A DNA stretch of 45,149 bases, taken from NCBI RefSeq assembly GCF_028714215.1, contig NZ_JAQTMS010000042.1, positions 1 through 45,149 on the forward strand, given 5' to 3'. Source of the stretch: Rhodoferax sp. (GTDB lineage Bacteria > Pseudomonadota > Gammaproteobacteria > Burkholderiales > Burkholderiaceae_C). The notes below the pieces were generated by a model. That model was not told the origin of the DNA. It searched no databases and was given only the letters and a program-made list of their open reading frames with translations. The stretch's first letter is position 1. Every line of letters starts with the position of its first letter. Made by a program: the position numbers and the translations under genes. Positions 1 through 7,928 of the stretch are shown one piece after another.

Positions 1-18
1 CCCCCCACCCCCCACCCC

Positions 19-2067
19 TCACCCCACCAGCATCCGCAGCCGGACTGCCGCGCTCAGCAGCAAGGCCACGCCGACCGACAGCAGCACCGAGAACCAGGCC
101 TCCCTGCGGCCCAGGGTTTTGTGCATGACGGCGAAGGTAGAAATGCAGGGCACGTAGAAGGTCAGGAACACCAGCAGGGTGATGATCTGCACCGGCTGCA
201 GCTGGGTGTCTATGTTCTGCGTGCCCAGGGCCTGAAAAATCATCAGCAGGGACAGCTCCTTGCGCAGCACGCCAAACAGCAGCGGCAGGCCCAGCACCAG
301 GGGCAGGCCCAGCCACCAGCTGGTCAGGGGCGTCAGCAAGGTGTTGATGGCGGCGTCGGCGCCGAAATGGCCCAGCAACGCCAGCAGCACGCTGCCACCC
401 ACCAGCAGCGGCGTGACGATGGTCAGCACGTCGCTGGAGCGAAGCCAGGTTTCGCGCAGCATGGCGCGCCAGTTCGGCAGCCGGTAGGCCGGAATCTCCT
501 GCACCTGACCGGGGCCGACGTCGCGCTGGCGGCGCGACAGCAGCCGCCCCATGCCGGCCACCAGCAGCAGCGTCAGCGCGTAGATGCCAATCACCCCCAT
601 GACGCCCAGGTATTTTCCGGCCACCGCCAGGATGATGGCCGAGCGCGCCGAACAGGGCACGAAGGTGATCAGCACCGAGGCGATGAAACGTTCGCGGCCG
701 CTTGAGGTACGCGCCACCGCGGAGAGGGCCGGCACATTGCAGCCCAGGCCCAGCAAGAACGGCACCGCCACGCCGCCGTGCAAGCCGATCTTGTGAAAGC
801 CCCGATCCACCACAAAGGCGATGCGCTGCATCAAGCCCATTTCTTCCAGCGCGATCAGCAGCAGCAGCAGCGGCAGCATGTAGGGCACGACGATGCCGAT
901 CAGACCGATGAAGCCGTCCATGACGGCACGCGCCACAACGCCGAGAGTGGACTGCGGCTGCCAACTATGGGTGGCTTCGATCAGGCGCTGCGTGGTCTGG
1001 CGGTCGATCCAGCCGCTGACCTCGAACACCACGAACAGCACGCCGGCAAACAGCATCAAGCTAGCCAGCAGGCCCCACTGCGGGTGCAGCAGAAACTCGT
1101 CCAGCCAGAAGCGCCAGCCGCGCCCCGGCAACACCGGCCCCGGCCGCAGGGCGGCTTCAAAGATGGTGGCGGCGCGGTGGTGGCCGTCGGCATGGATCTC
1201 TTCGGCCAGCGGGCGCGGTAGGCCCAGTGCCGCCGCCTCGCGCAGGGCTCGCAGTTGCGGCAGCAGGGCACTGAAGTGCTCTTGCAGCTCGCGCTCGAAA
1301 TAACCGTGCCCGGAGGCGAACAGCAGCAACAGCAGTTGCTGCGGCACGCGAAAAGCCGCCTCGATCTCCGGCCGCATCAAGGCCTTGCCGAGCGGCTCCA
1401 GGCAGTTGGCAATGTGCCGGCTGGGCGCCTGCGGCAGCGGGCAAATGGCCTGGCGCGCCGTGTTCATCACTGTGCTGAAAAGCTCGGCAATGCCTTGCCC
1501 CATGGTGGCCACGGTGGGCACCACGGGCATGCCCAACTGGCTCGACAGCGCGCGGACGTTGATGTGCAGCCCCTTGCGGCGCGCCTCGTCCATGTGGTTG
1601 AGCGCCAGCACCACCGGGCGCCCCAGTTGGCTCAGCTCCAGCGTCAGTTCAAGATGGCTTTGCAGGTTGCTGGCGTCGACCACCTGCACGATCAGGTCCG
1701 GCGGCTCGAACGGCGCTGGCGGCGCGCCCGCCTCGTGCGCCGTCACCGGCGGGCGCTCGTTGCCCCACAGCAGGTATTTGAGCGCGCTCAGGTCGTCGTC
1801 TTCCAAATGGTGCACGGAGCGCATGCTGGGCAGGTCCACCACGCTGGCTTCGTCGAACCCGATCTGCACCGTGCAGGCACGGTAGACCCGGTGCGTGTCG
1901 GTCAGCTCGCCGGTCTGCGGCGCGGTGCTCGACACCGCGTCGAACAAGGTGGTTTTACCGGCACCCGGCAGGCCCACCAGGGCGACACGGAGCCGGCGCG
2001 CGCCGCGCAACAGCGGGGTGTGCAATGTGACGGTGTGTTGGGACACGCCGCCCTTGGGATTCTTCAT
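19..2067 (-). CDS. feoB: Ferrous iron transport protein B (FeoB-type GTPase permease)
   Basis: Inner-membrane ferrous iron transporter with a cytoplasmic N-terminal G domain. The 682-aa product has G1 GLPGAGKT at residues 32-39, a G3-like DLPS at 78-81 (usual form DxxG, so degenerate) and G4 NHMD at 157-160. The membrane part carries the FeoB gate signatures: a GCNVPA segment, a VPCSAR segment and YVPC near the C terminus. The ATG at 2067 gives the usual short lead before G1; an in-frame TTG at 2115 would add 16 residues without a clear ribosome binding site. No feoA or feoC is adjacent. The stop codon lies 18 bases from the window edge, so the gene is complete. The family is secure; iron as the substrate follows from the family. 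Confidence 0.85.
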   Translation of the reverse strand: MKNPKGGVSQHTVTLHTPLLRGARRLRVALVGLPGAGKTTLFDAVSSTAPQTGELTDTHRVYRACTVQIGFDEASVVDLPSMRSVHHLEDDDLSALKYLLWGNERPPVTAHEAGAPPAPFEPPDLIVQVVDASNLQSHLELTLELSQLGRPVVLALNHMDEARRKGLHINVRALSSQLGMPVVPTVATMGQGIAELFSTVMNTARQAICPLPQAPSRHIANCLEPLGKALMRPEIEAAFRVPQQLLLLLFASGHGYFERELQEHFSALLPQLRALREAAALGLPRPLAEEIHADGHHRAATIFEAALRPGPVLPGRGWRFWLDEFLLHPQWGLLASLMLFAGVLFVVFEVSGWIDRQTTQRLIEATHSWQPQSTLGVVARAVMDGFIGLIGIVVPYMLPLLLLLIALEEMGLMQRIAFVVDRGFHKIGLHGGVAVPFLLGLGCNVPALSAVARTSSGRERFIASVLITFVPCSARSAIILAVAGKYLGVMGVIGIYALTLLLVAGMGRLLSRRQRDVGPGQVQEIPAYRLPNWRAMLRETWLRSSDVLTIVTPLLVGGSVLLALLGHFGADAAINTLLTPLTSWWLGLPLVLGLPLLFGVLRKELSLLMIFQALGTQNIDTQLQPVQIITLLVFLTFYVPCISTFAVMHKTLGRREAWFSVLLSVGVALLLSAAVRLRMLVG

Positions 2068-2661
2068 GTGATGGGGTCTGGACTGGAAGTGGCTGCATTG
2101 TCCCCCAACGGTCAAGCCGGCAGCGCCGCCCCTTCAACCCCGGAACATCCTTTGCAACCACTTTAACGGCAGCCAGAAAATGCCGGCCAGCCGGAGCAGA
2201 CCGGGATCCATATCACGTTCTTCCCGCACCGGGCAAAGACGCCCGCACTCGCAACCGCCAGGTGGTGCGTTTGCTTCACAACATGATTTCATGATCCGTT
2301 CTTGCTTTGCCAATTTGCGTCGCCAGGATTGTTACTGCCGGGGGGAGGGGTGTAGTCGGCGCGTAGAGTTTCGGCCTTTGCTACTGCATTGGGGTGGATT
2401 ACACCGCAATGCCGGTCCGTCAAAACAGGAATCAAGGGGCATTCTTTGCCCCAGTTCATGGGTTTATTTCCGCTCCGCAATTGGCCGCCACGCGGGGAAA
2501 CAGGAAATCTTGATGCGCACGGCACTTGTGAAATATCAAGTTGCCGGCTCCGGCGCGACCTAGAGTGATGCTGTTGCCTTGCCTGCTTCTTTCGGAGCGC
2601 GGCGAAATTTGCGACTGCAAATCATGGCAGGGGACCGGAGCAACCTTCACTTTCGGGAGAT
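2068..2661. other. Intergenic region, 594 bp, no convincing gene
   Basis: This gap separates the leftward feoB from a rightward unit. Open frames here have no ribosome binding site and poor composition. It contains a small hairpin with arms GGGGCA at 2436-2441 and TGCCCC at 2447-2452, and the FNR-like promoter element listed separately. Confidence 0.6.
2526..2566 (+). promoter_or_regulatory. FNR/ANR-like box and -10 element
   Basis: TTGTGAAATATCAA at 2526-2539 matches the FNR/ANR consensus TTGAT-N4-ATCAA with a perfect right half and two mismatches in the left half. A -10-like TAGAGT lies at 2561-2566. The predicted transcription start near 2573 puts the box centre (2532.5) about 41 bp upstream, the spacing of class II FNR activation. 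It would drive the PEBP/Lon/DHH unit. A closer match lies before the stress protein gene at 7855-7868. The site is seen in the sequence; oxygen control is inference. Confidence 0.45.
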
Positions 2662-2736
2662 ATGAGCATGCTGAACTCCTTGCAACAGACCGGAAAAAGC
2701 GGCGGCGACAGCGCCAAGTCGATCCCGGTGTCCTGA
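2662..2736 (+). CDS. Small leader ORF, 24 aa, function unknown
   Basis: An ATG preceded by GGGAGA opens a 24-codon frame that ends 7 bp before the start of the PEBP-family gene. It begins MSMLNSLQQ and is rich in Gly, Ser and Lys. It could be a translated leader coupling ribosomes onto the next gene or a small protein in its own right. I do not recognise a family. The evidence is only the ribosome binding site and the tight spacing. Confidence 0.3.
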   Translation: MSMLNSLQQTGKSGGDSAKSIPVS

Positions 2737-2743
2737 GGCGGCC

Positions 2744-3220
2744 ATGCCCTTGACTCTGGCCTCGGCGTCATTCCAGCACGGCGGCGCGATTCCGGCGCGC
2801 CACACCTGCGAGGGTGACGATCTCTCGCCGCCGCTGGCCTGGAGCGGGGTGCCTGGCAATGCGCAAAGCCTGGTCTTGCTGGTCGACGACCCGGATGCGC
2901 CGGACCCGAAGTCGCCCACCATGACCTGGGTGCACTGGATCTTGTACAACCTGCCGCCGCAAGTGCACCAACTGGCGGACGGCATCGCGGCCGAAGACCT
3001 GCCGATGGGCACCTTGCAGGGGCTCAACGACTGGCGGCGCACCGGCTACGGTGGACCGTGCCCGCCGATTGGCCGGCATCGCTATTTCCACAAGCTGTTT
3101 GCGCTCGACACCCGGCTTGCCGATCTAGCGAACCCGACAAAGGCAACGCTGGAGGCGGCCATGCAGGGTCACGTGCTGGCGCGGGCCGAGTTGATGGGCT
3201 GGTACCAGCGGCGGCCGTAG
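2744..3220 (+). CDS. YbhB/YbcL family Raf kinase inhibitor-like (PEBP) protein
   Basis: A 158-aa protein of the bacterial phosphatidylethanolamine-binding family. It has the family hallmarks: a DLSPPLAW segment near residue 27, DDPDAPDP followed by WVHWILYNLP in the middle, and GGPCPPIGRHRYFHKLFALD near the C terminus, which together form the anion-binding pocket. There is no signal peptide, so it is probably cytoplasmic. It is the first full-size gene of a rightward unit that continues into a Lon-like protease 39 bp downstream. The biochemical role of bacterial members is poorly defined; here the neighbours suggest a stress-related function. Confidence 0.85.
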   Translation: MPLTLASASFQHGGAIPARHTCEGDDLSPPLAWSGVPGNAQSLVLLVDDPDAPDPKSPTMTWVHWILYNLPPQVHQLADGIAAEDLPMGTLQGLNDWRRTGYGGPCPPIGRHRYFHKLFALDTRLADLANPTKATLEAAMQGHVLARAELMGWYQRRP

Positions 3221-3259
3221 CGCCTGAAATGATCTTTTGAATACCAGCAAGGAACCGCC

Positions 3260-5743
3260 ATGACCATCGTCGGCATTGATCCTGGAACTTCCAATTCAGC
3301 GCTGGCGCTGACGCCGCAGCAGCTGTACCACGCCTGCGACCCGGCGCAATTCGGCTTCCAGACCACGGCCGAACTGGAGGGCCTGACCGAACTGATCGGC
3401 CAGATGCGGGCGATGGACGCGGTGCGCTTTGGCGCCGGCATCCATCACGCCGGCTACAACATCTTCGTGCTTGGCCCCTCCGGCATGGGCAAGCGCACCA
3501 TGGTGCGGCAGTTTCTGGCCCAAAAGGCGCAGAGCGAACACGAGTCGGCCGACTGGTGCTACCTGAACAACTTCGCCCAGCCGCACAAACCGCAGGCCAT
3601 CCGGTTGCCGTCGGGCAAGGGGGCCGAGCTGCGCCACCACATGGGGCAACTGGTGGACTATCTGCGCAGCGCCATCCCGGCGCTGTTCGAGAGCGACGAA
3701 TACCGCGCCAAGGCCGAAGCCATCCAGAACGAATTCAACAAACGCCAGGAGCAGGCGTTCCGCGAGCTGGGCGACGCGGCCGCCAAGCAGCAGATTGTCT
3801 TGCTGCGCACGCCCAGCGGTTTCGCGTTGGCCCCGACGCGCAACCAGGAGGTGCTGCCGCCGGAGGAATACGCCAAGTTGCCGGAAGAAGAGAAGCAGGC
3901 CATCGCAAGCGCCATCGCCGGTTTGCAGGAGCGCCTGGAAAAACTGCTGGGCCTGGTGCCGCAGTGGTGGAAAGAGCGCAGCGAACAGATCAAGCTGCTG
4001 AACCGGGAAACCACCCTGTCCACCGTCAAGCACGTGGTGGACGAACTGCGCGGCCGTTTTTCCGAGCTGCCCATCATCCAGCAATACCTGGACGTGGTGC
4101 AGCAGGACATGGTGGAGAACGTGGACGACTTCCGCAAGCAGGAGGAATCGAGCACCGTCTCGGGCCTGACCATCGTCGCCCGCGAGACCTTTCACCGCTA
4201 CCAGGTCAATGCGTTGGTCACCAACGGCAAACAAGCCGGCGCCCCCATCGTCAGCGAGGACAACCCGACTTACAGCAACCTGATCGGTCGGGTCGAGCAC
4301 ACCGCCCAGTTGGGTGCGCTGGTGACCGACTTCACGCTGATCAAGCCGGGCGCCCTGCACCGCGCCAACGGCGGCTACCTGCTGCTGGACGCGCGCAAGG
4401 TCTTGATGCAGCCGTTTGCCTGGGACGGCCTGAAACGGGCCTTGCAAGCGCGCGAGATCCGCATCGAGTCGCTGGGCCAGATGTACAGCCTGGTGAGCAC
4501 CGTCTCGCTGGAGCCGGAGCCGATTCCGCTGGACATCAAGATCGTGCTGTTTGGCGATCGTCTTTTTTACTACCTGCTGCAGCAATACGACCCGGATTTT
4601 GGCGAACTGTTCAAGGTGGCGGCGGACTTCGAGGATCGCATCGAGCGCAATGCCGATAACCACATGCTCTATGCGCGCCTGATTGCAACGCTAGCCACCA
4701 AGGAAAAACTGTTGCCGTTCGACCGCAGCGCGGTGGCCCGGGTGATAGACCACAGCGCGCGCCTGGTGGGCGATGCGCGGCGCCTGTCCACGCACATGCG
4801 CAGCGTGGCCGATCTGCTGCAGGAGGCCGACTATTGGGCGCGCCAGGCGGGCCATGGCGTGGTCCTGGTGAGCAACGTGCAACAGGCCATAGACACCCAG
4901 ATACACCGGCAGGACCGGGTGCGCGGCCAACTGCATGAAGCCATTTTGCGCGGCACCCTGTTGATCGACACGCAGGGGGCGGTAACGGGACAGATCAACG
5001 CTCTGTCGGTGCTCCAGTTGGGCGACTTCGCCTTTGCCCAGCCGACCCGGATCACGGCGACCAGCCGCCTGGGCGAAGGAGAAATGGTCAACATCGAGCG
5101 AGAAGTCAAACTCTCGGGGGCCATCCACTCCAAGGGCGTGCTGATCCTCTCCTCCTTCCTGGCCTCACGCTATGCGCGCAACCAGCCGCTGGCGCTGTCC
5201 GCCAGCCTGGTGTTCGAGCAGTCCTATGGCCAGATCGACGGCGACAGTGCCTCGCTGGCCGAGTTGTGCGCCCTGCTGTCGAATCTGGCCAATGTGCCGA
5301 TCAAGCAGTCGCTGGCGGTGACCGGCTCGGTCAATCAGCTGGGGCAGGTGCAGGCGATCGGCGCCGTCAACGAAAAGATCGAGGGCTTCTTCGATATCTG
5401 CCAGGCGCGCGGACTCAGCGGCGAGCAGGGCGTGCTGATTCCGGTGGCCAACATCGAGCACCTGATGCTGCGCCGCGACGTGGTGGCGGCGACCGAGGCC
5501 GGGCAGTTCCGCATCCATGCCGTGGCGCATGTGGATCAGGCGATCGCCCTGCTGACCGGCCAGCCGGCCGGCGCGGCGGACGCCAGCGGCGCCTATCCGG
5601 CCGGCAGCATCAACCAGCGGGTGGCGGCGCGGGTGGCGGAACTGGTCGAGCTGCGCAAGGCGTTCGGCCGCCAACCTGAAAGCACTCGCCGCCCACGCAA
5701 GGGCGGGAGTGATCCGGCCGGTCGTGCGGCCGGCTCGAATTGA
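3260..5743 (+). CDS. Lon-like ATP-dependent protease (LonB/YcbZ type)
   Basis: An 827-aa soluble AAA+ serine protease. Residues 72-80 are the Walker A GPSGMGKRT. A long helical, probably coiled-coil insertion runs roughly 120-290. The C-terminal Lon protease domain has the Ser/Lys dyad: Ser663 in DGDSAS and Lys706 in NEKIEG, 43 residues apart as in classical Lon. The architecture (AAA_32-type ATPase plus Lon C domain, no classical LAN domain) matches the LonB-like COG1067 group. The start ATG follows AAGGAA. The next gene's AAGGAG overlaps this stop codon, so the two are probably translationally coupled. The last 30 or so residues are a basic, Gly/Arg-rich tail. Substrates are unknown; the context points to stress proteolysis. 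Confidence 0.9.
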   Translation: MTIVGIDPGTSNSALALTPQQLYHACDPAQFGFQTTAELEGLTELIGQMRAMDAVRFGAGIHHAGYNIFVLGPSGMGKRTMVRQFLAQKAQSEHESADWCYLNNFAQPHKPQAIRLPSGKGAELRHHMGQLVDYLRSAIPALFESDEYRAKAEAIQNEFNKRQEQAFRELGDAAAKQQIVLLRTPSGFALAPTRNQEVLPPEEYAKLPEEEKQAIASAIAGLQERLEKLLGLVPQWWKERSEQIKLLNRETTLSTVKHVVDELRGRFSELPIIQQYLDVVQQDMVENVDDFRKQEESSTVSGLTIVARETFHRYQVNALVTNGKQAGAPIVSEDNPTYSNLIGRVEHTAQLGALVTDFTLIKPGALHRANGGYLLLDARKVLMQPFAWDGLKRALQAREIRIESLGQMYSLVSTVSLEPEPIPLDIKIVLFGDRLFYYLLQQYDPDFGELFKVAADFEDRIERNADNHMLYARLIATLATKEKLLPFDRSAVARVIDHSARLVGDARRLSTHMRSVADLLQEADYWARQAGHGVVLVSNVQQAIDTQIHRQDRVRGQLHEAILRGTLLIDTQGAVTGQINALSVLQLGDFAFAQPTRITATSRLGEGEMVNIEREVKLSGAIHSKGVLILSSFLASRYARNQPLALSASLVFEQSYGQIDGDSASLAELCALLSNLANVPIKQSLAVTGSVNQLGQVQAIGAVNEKIEGFFDICQARGLSGEQGVLIPVANIEHLMLRRDVVAATEAGQFRIHAVAHVDQAIALLTGQPAGAADASGAYPAGSINQRVAARVAELVELRKAFGRQPESTRRPRKGGSDPAGRAAGSN

Positions 5744-5754
5744 AGGAGATTGCC

Positions 5755-5988
5755 ATGGCTACGATCCAGGACGGCGAGAAATGGGCGGCGATGCAGGCGG
5801 AATGGCTGGCCGTCAATCAGGAAGCGCGCACCGCCCGCTTCAGGGTCACGCATGAGTTTGAGCGCTGCGCTGCCGGCGAGGGGTCCGGCCCGACCACCGG
5901 TCAGCTCGAACTGGCGGAGCAGCTGGAACAGGCGGCCGATGCAAAACGGCTGGCCATGGACGAGTTCGTGACGCGTGTTTTTGGCTGA
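5755..5988 (+). CDS. Small charged protein between Lon-like protease and DHH gene
   Basis: A 77-aa protein, mostly helical and charged, without Cys motifs, membrane segments or a signal peptide. The ATG at 5755 is preceded by a strong AAGGAG at 5742-5747 that overlaps the protease stop codon; this decides the start over an in-frame TTG at 5740. It lies in one transcriptional run with the Lon-like protease and the DHH gene. I do not recognise the family. Its position suggests a possible adaptor or modulator of the protease, which is inference only. Confidence 0.65.
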   Translation: MATIQDGEKWAAMQAEWLAVNQEARTARFRVTHEFERCAAGEGSGPTTGQLELAEQLEQAADAKRLAMDEFVTRVFG

Positions 5989-6004
5989 TGGCCGGTAGTC
6001 GACC

Positions 6005-6994
6005 ATGAATGACCACTACATCGATGTCTGCAACGGCGACGCCGACGGCTTGTGTGCGGTCGTGCAGTGGCGTCTGCACGCGCCGCAAACGGCCCGCCTG
6101 GTGACCGGTTTGAAACGCGACATTGCCCTGCTGGAACGCGTGTCGGCCAGCCGGGGCGATCAGCTGCTGGTGTGCGACCTGTCGCTGCGGCGCAACCGGG
6201 CGGCGCTGCTGCGCCTGCTGGAGGCCGGCGTGTCGGTGCGCTACTTCGACCATCACAAAGTGGACGATATCCCGGTCCACCCACTGCTCGACGCGCACAT
6301 TGACGTTGCCAGCGGCGCCTGCACCAGCCTGCTGGTGGACCGCTATCTGGGTGGCAGGTTTCGGGCCTGGGCGCTGGTCGGCGCTTTCGGCGACAACCTG
6401 ACGACCGTGGCGCACGGTCTGGCGCTGACGCTGGGGCTGTCGCTGGAGGATCGAGGACGTCTGCAAACCCTGGGCGAATCGATCAACTACAACGCTTACG
6501 GCGACAGCGAGCAGGATGTTCACATGGCACCGGGGCGCCTGTACGAAATGATGCTGCGCTACCGCGACCCGCTGGATTTTCTTCAACACGAGGTCGTCGG
6601 ACAGGAACTCGACGCCTTGCGGCAGGACGACATGCGCCGAGCACGCGCCCTACCCCCTTATCTTCAACACGCCAGGGGCAGCGTCTACCTGTTGCCCGAC
6701 GCCGCCTGGAGCCGGCGCGTGTCGGGCAGCCTGGCGAACTTCCTGGCGGCGGCGCAACCGCCGCAGGCACATGCCTTGCTGACGGCCACGGCGGCCGGCG
6801 ACTTCAGGGTCAGCGTGCGCGCGCCGCTGCGCACCCAGGCCGGGGCGGCGGAGTTTTGCCGCCAATTCGGCGGCGACGGGCGCGCCGGCGCGGCCGGCAT
6901 CGACCATCTGCCGGCGGCGCAACTGGAGCGTTTCATCGAGGTGTTTTCGGCGACCCGGTGGACCGACGGGCCAGCGGTCGCTGCTGCTTCATGA
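6005..6994 (+). CDS. DHH-family phosphoesterase
   Basis: A 329-aa DHH/DHHA1 phosphoesterase. Motif I is GDADGL at residues 11-16, motif II is the DLS segment at 58-60, the DHH triad is at 82-84 (FDHHK), and a DHHA1-like C-terminal glycine motif GGDGRAGAAG occurs near 290. Members hydrolyse phosphodiesters or short oligonucleotides with Mn2+. The start lies 16 bp after the preceding small gene. It is the last gene of the rightward unit; a 9-bp-stem hairpin follows at 7042. The exact substrate (nanoRNA, cyclic dinucleotide or other) cannot be told from sequence. Confidence 0.8.
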   Translation: MNDHYIDVCNGDADGLCAVVQWRLHAPQTARLVTGLKRDIALLERVSASRGDQLLVCDLSLRRNRAALLRLLEAGVSVRYFDHHKVDDIPVHPLLDAHIDVASGACTSLLVDRYLGGRFRAWALVGAFGDNLTTVAHGLALTLGLSLEDRGRLQTLGESINYNAYGDSEQDVHMAPGRLYEMMLRYRDPLDFLQHEVVGQELDALRQDDMRRARALPPYLQHARGSVYLLPDAAWSRRVSGSLANFLAAAQPPQAHALLTATAAGDFRVSVRAPLRTQAGAAEFCRQFGGDGRAGAAGIDHLPAAQLERFIEVFSATRWTDGPAVAAAS

Positions 6995-7310
6995 AGGGAT
7001 ACTTCGACTTGGTCCCGGTGTCGGGCCGCCCTGAAACAGACCCGCCAGCCTTTTCAGGGGCTGGCGGTGGTAGTGGGAACCCCGGGTCAGCTCGTCGGCC
7101 TGACACGTCTGGGGACGTTCCCATCCGTCTCAATGTAGGACATCGAGACTTGGCTCAATGGCTTGAGCCCCCCAACTCTGCACCTCTCTGGTTCGCTTGG
7201 GCATCCATGCAAGGTACGCTTTCACTGTAGCCCTGTCTGCGCTGAATTCATTGCGAATTCTCAAAGCCAGAGGATATTGCGCGGACAGAACCGGTATGAG
7301 GGTTTCTTGC
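6995..7310. other. Convergent intergenic region, 316 bp
   Basis: This region between the ends of the DHH and universal stress genes holds one strong hairpin (listed separately) and no credible gene. Confidence 0.55.
7042..7067. terminator. Hairpin between convergent genes
   Basis: Perfect 9-bp arms CCGCCAGCC at 7042-7050 and GGCTGGCGG at 7059-7067 with an 8-nt loop. There is no T tract on either side, so it is a candidate bidirectional terminator or transcript-end stabiliser rather than a canonical intrinsic terminator. Confidence 0.4.
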
Positions 7311-7787
7311 CTACGCCGCTGCGGCACTGCTGTCTTTGACTTCCGGTGCCCGGACCAGCAGCACCGGCACCGACGCCATGCGCACGATCTGTTCGGCGTC
7401 ACTGCCCAGCAGCAAGCGCCCGACGCCGCGCCGGCCATGGGTGCCGATCACGATCAGATCGGCGCCCCAGGCTTTGGCCTGCTCGATCACGGCTTCCGAA
7501 ACGCGGGTCGCCAGACTGTCCAGGAGCAGGGAGTCGACCTTGACTCCTTGCTCCTGGACCCGGGTTTTGGCCTGCGCCAGAAGCTGTTCGCCGGCCTCCT
7601 TCATGCGTGGAATCACGTCCGCGACATAGACGCCGTAGGGTTCGAAGCCGGTGGCGACCGACCAGGTGTCCATGACATGTGCCAGCCGAATGCTGGCACC
7701 GGTGAGTTTTGCCAACTTGATGGCTTCATCGAGCCCCTGGTTGGACGTGGCGCTGCCATCAATGGGAACGAGAATGCGCTGGTACAT
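7311..7787 (-). CDS. Universal stress protein, UspA family
   Basis: A 158-aa single-domain universal stress protein beginning MYQRILVPIDGS. The C-terminal ATP-binding motif G-2x-G-9x-G-S is present as GTHGRRGVGRLLLGS, placing it in the ATP-binding class. The ATG at 7787 is chosen because the family N-terminus starts there and AGAGG lies just upstream; a longer frame to 7868 would start inside a regulatory box. The FNR-like site at 7855-7868 suggests oxygen-dependent control, as is known for several proteobacterial usp genes. Confidence 0.85.
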   Translation of the reverse strand: MYQRILVPIDGSATSNQGLDEAIKLAKLTGASIRLAHVMDTWSVATGFEPYGVYVADVIPRMKEAGEQLLAQAKTRVQEQGVKVDSLLLDSLATRVSEAVIEQAKAWGADLIVIGTHGRRGVGRLLLGSDAEQIVRMASVPVLLVRAPEVKDSSAAAA

Positions 7788-7854
7788 GAGAAGCCTCTGC
7801 CAATGGCATTGAGTTGCAATGGGCTCAGTGTCAGCGCCGCGCGGCGTCACTGCG

Positions 7855-7868
7855 TTGACAAATATCAA
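7855..7868 (-). promoter_or_regulatory. FNR/ANR-like box upstream of the usp gene
   Basis: TTGACAAATATCAA (plus strand) differs from the palindrome TTGAT-N4-ATCAA at one position. Its centre lies 74 bp upstream of the usp start codon, leaving room for a class II promoter at about -41. It is the better of two such sites in this window. Confidence 0.55.
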
Positions 7869-7928
7869 TGCCGCTTGGCCGTTGTGCCGGTGCTGCCCAG
7901 GCCGCCGGGCGCTGATCCCGGCGCTGGC

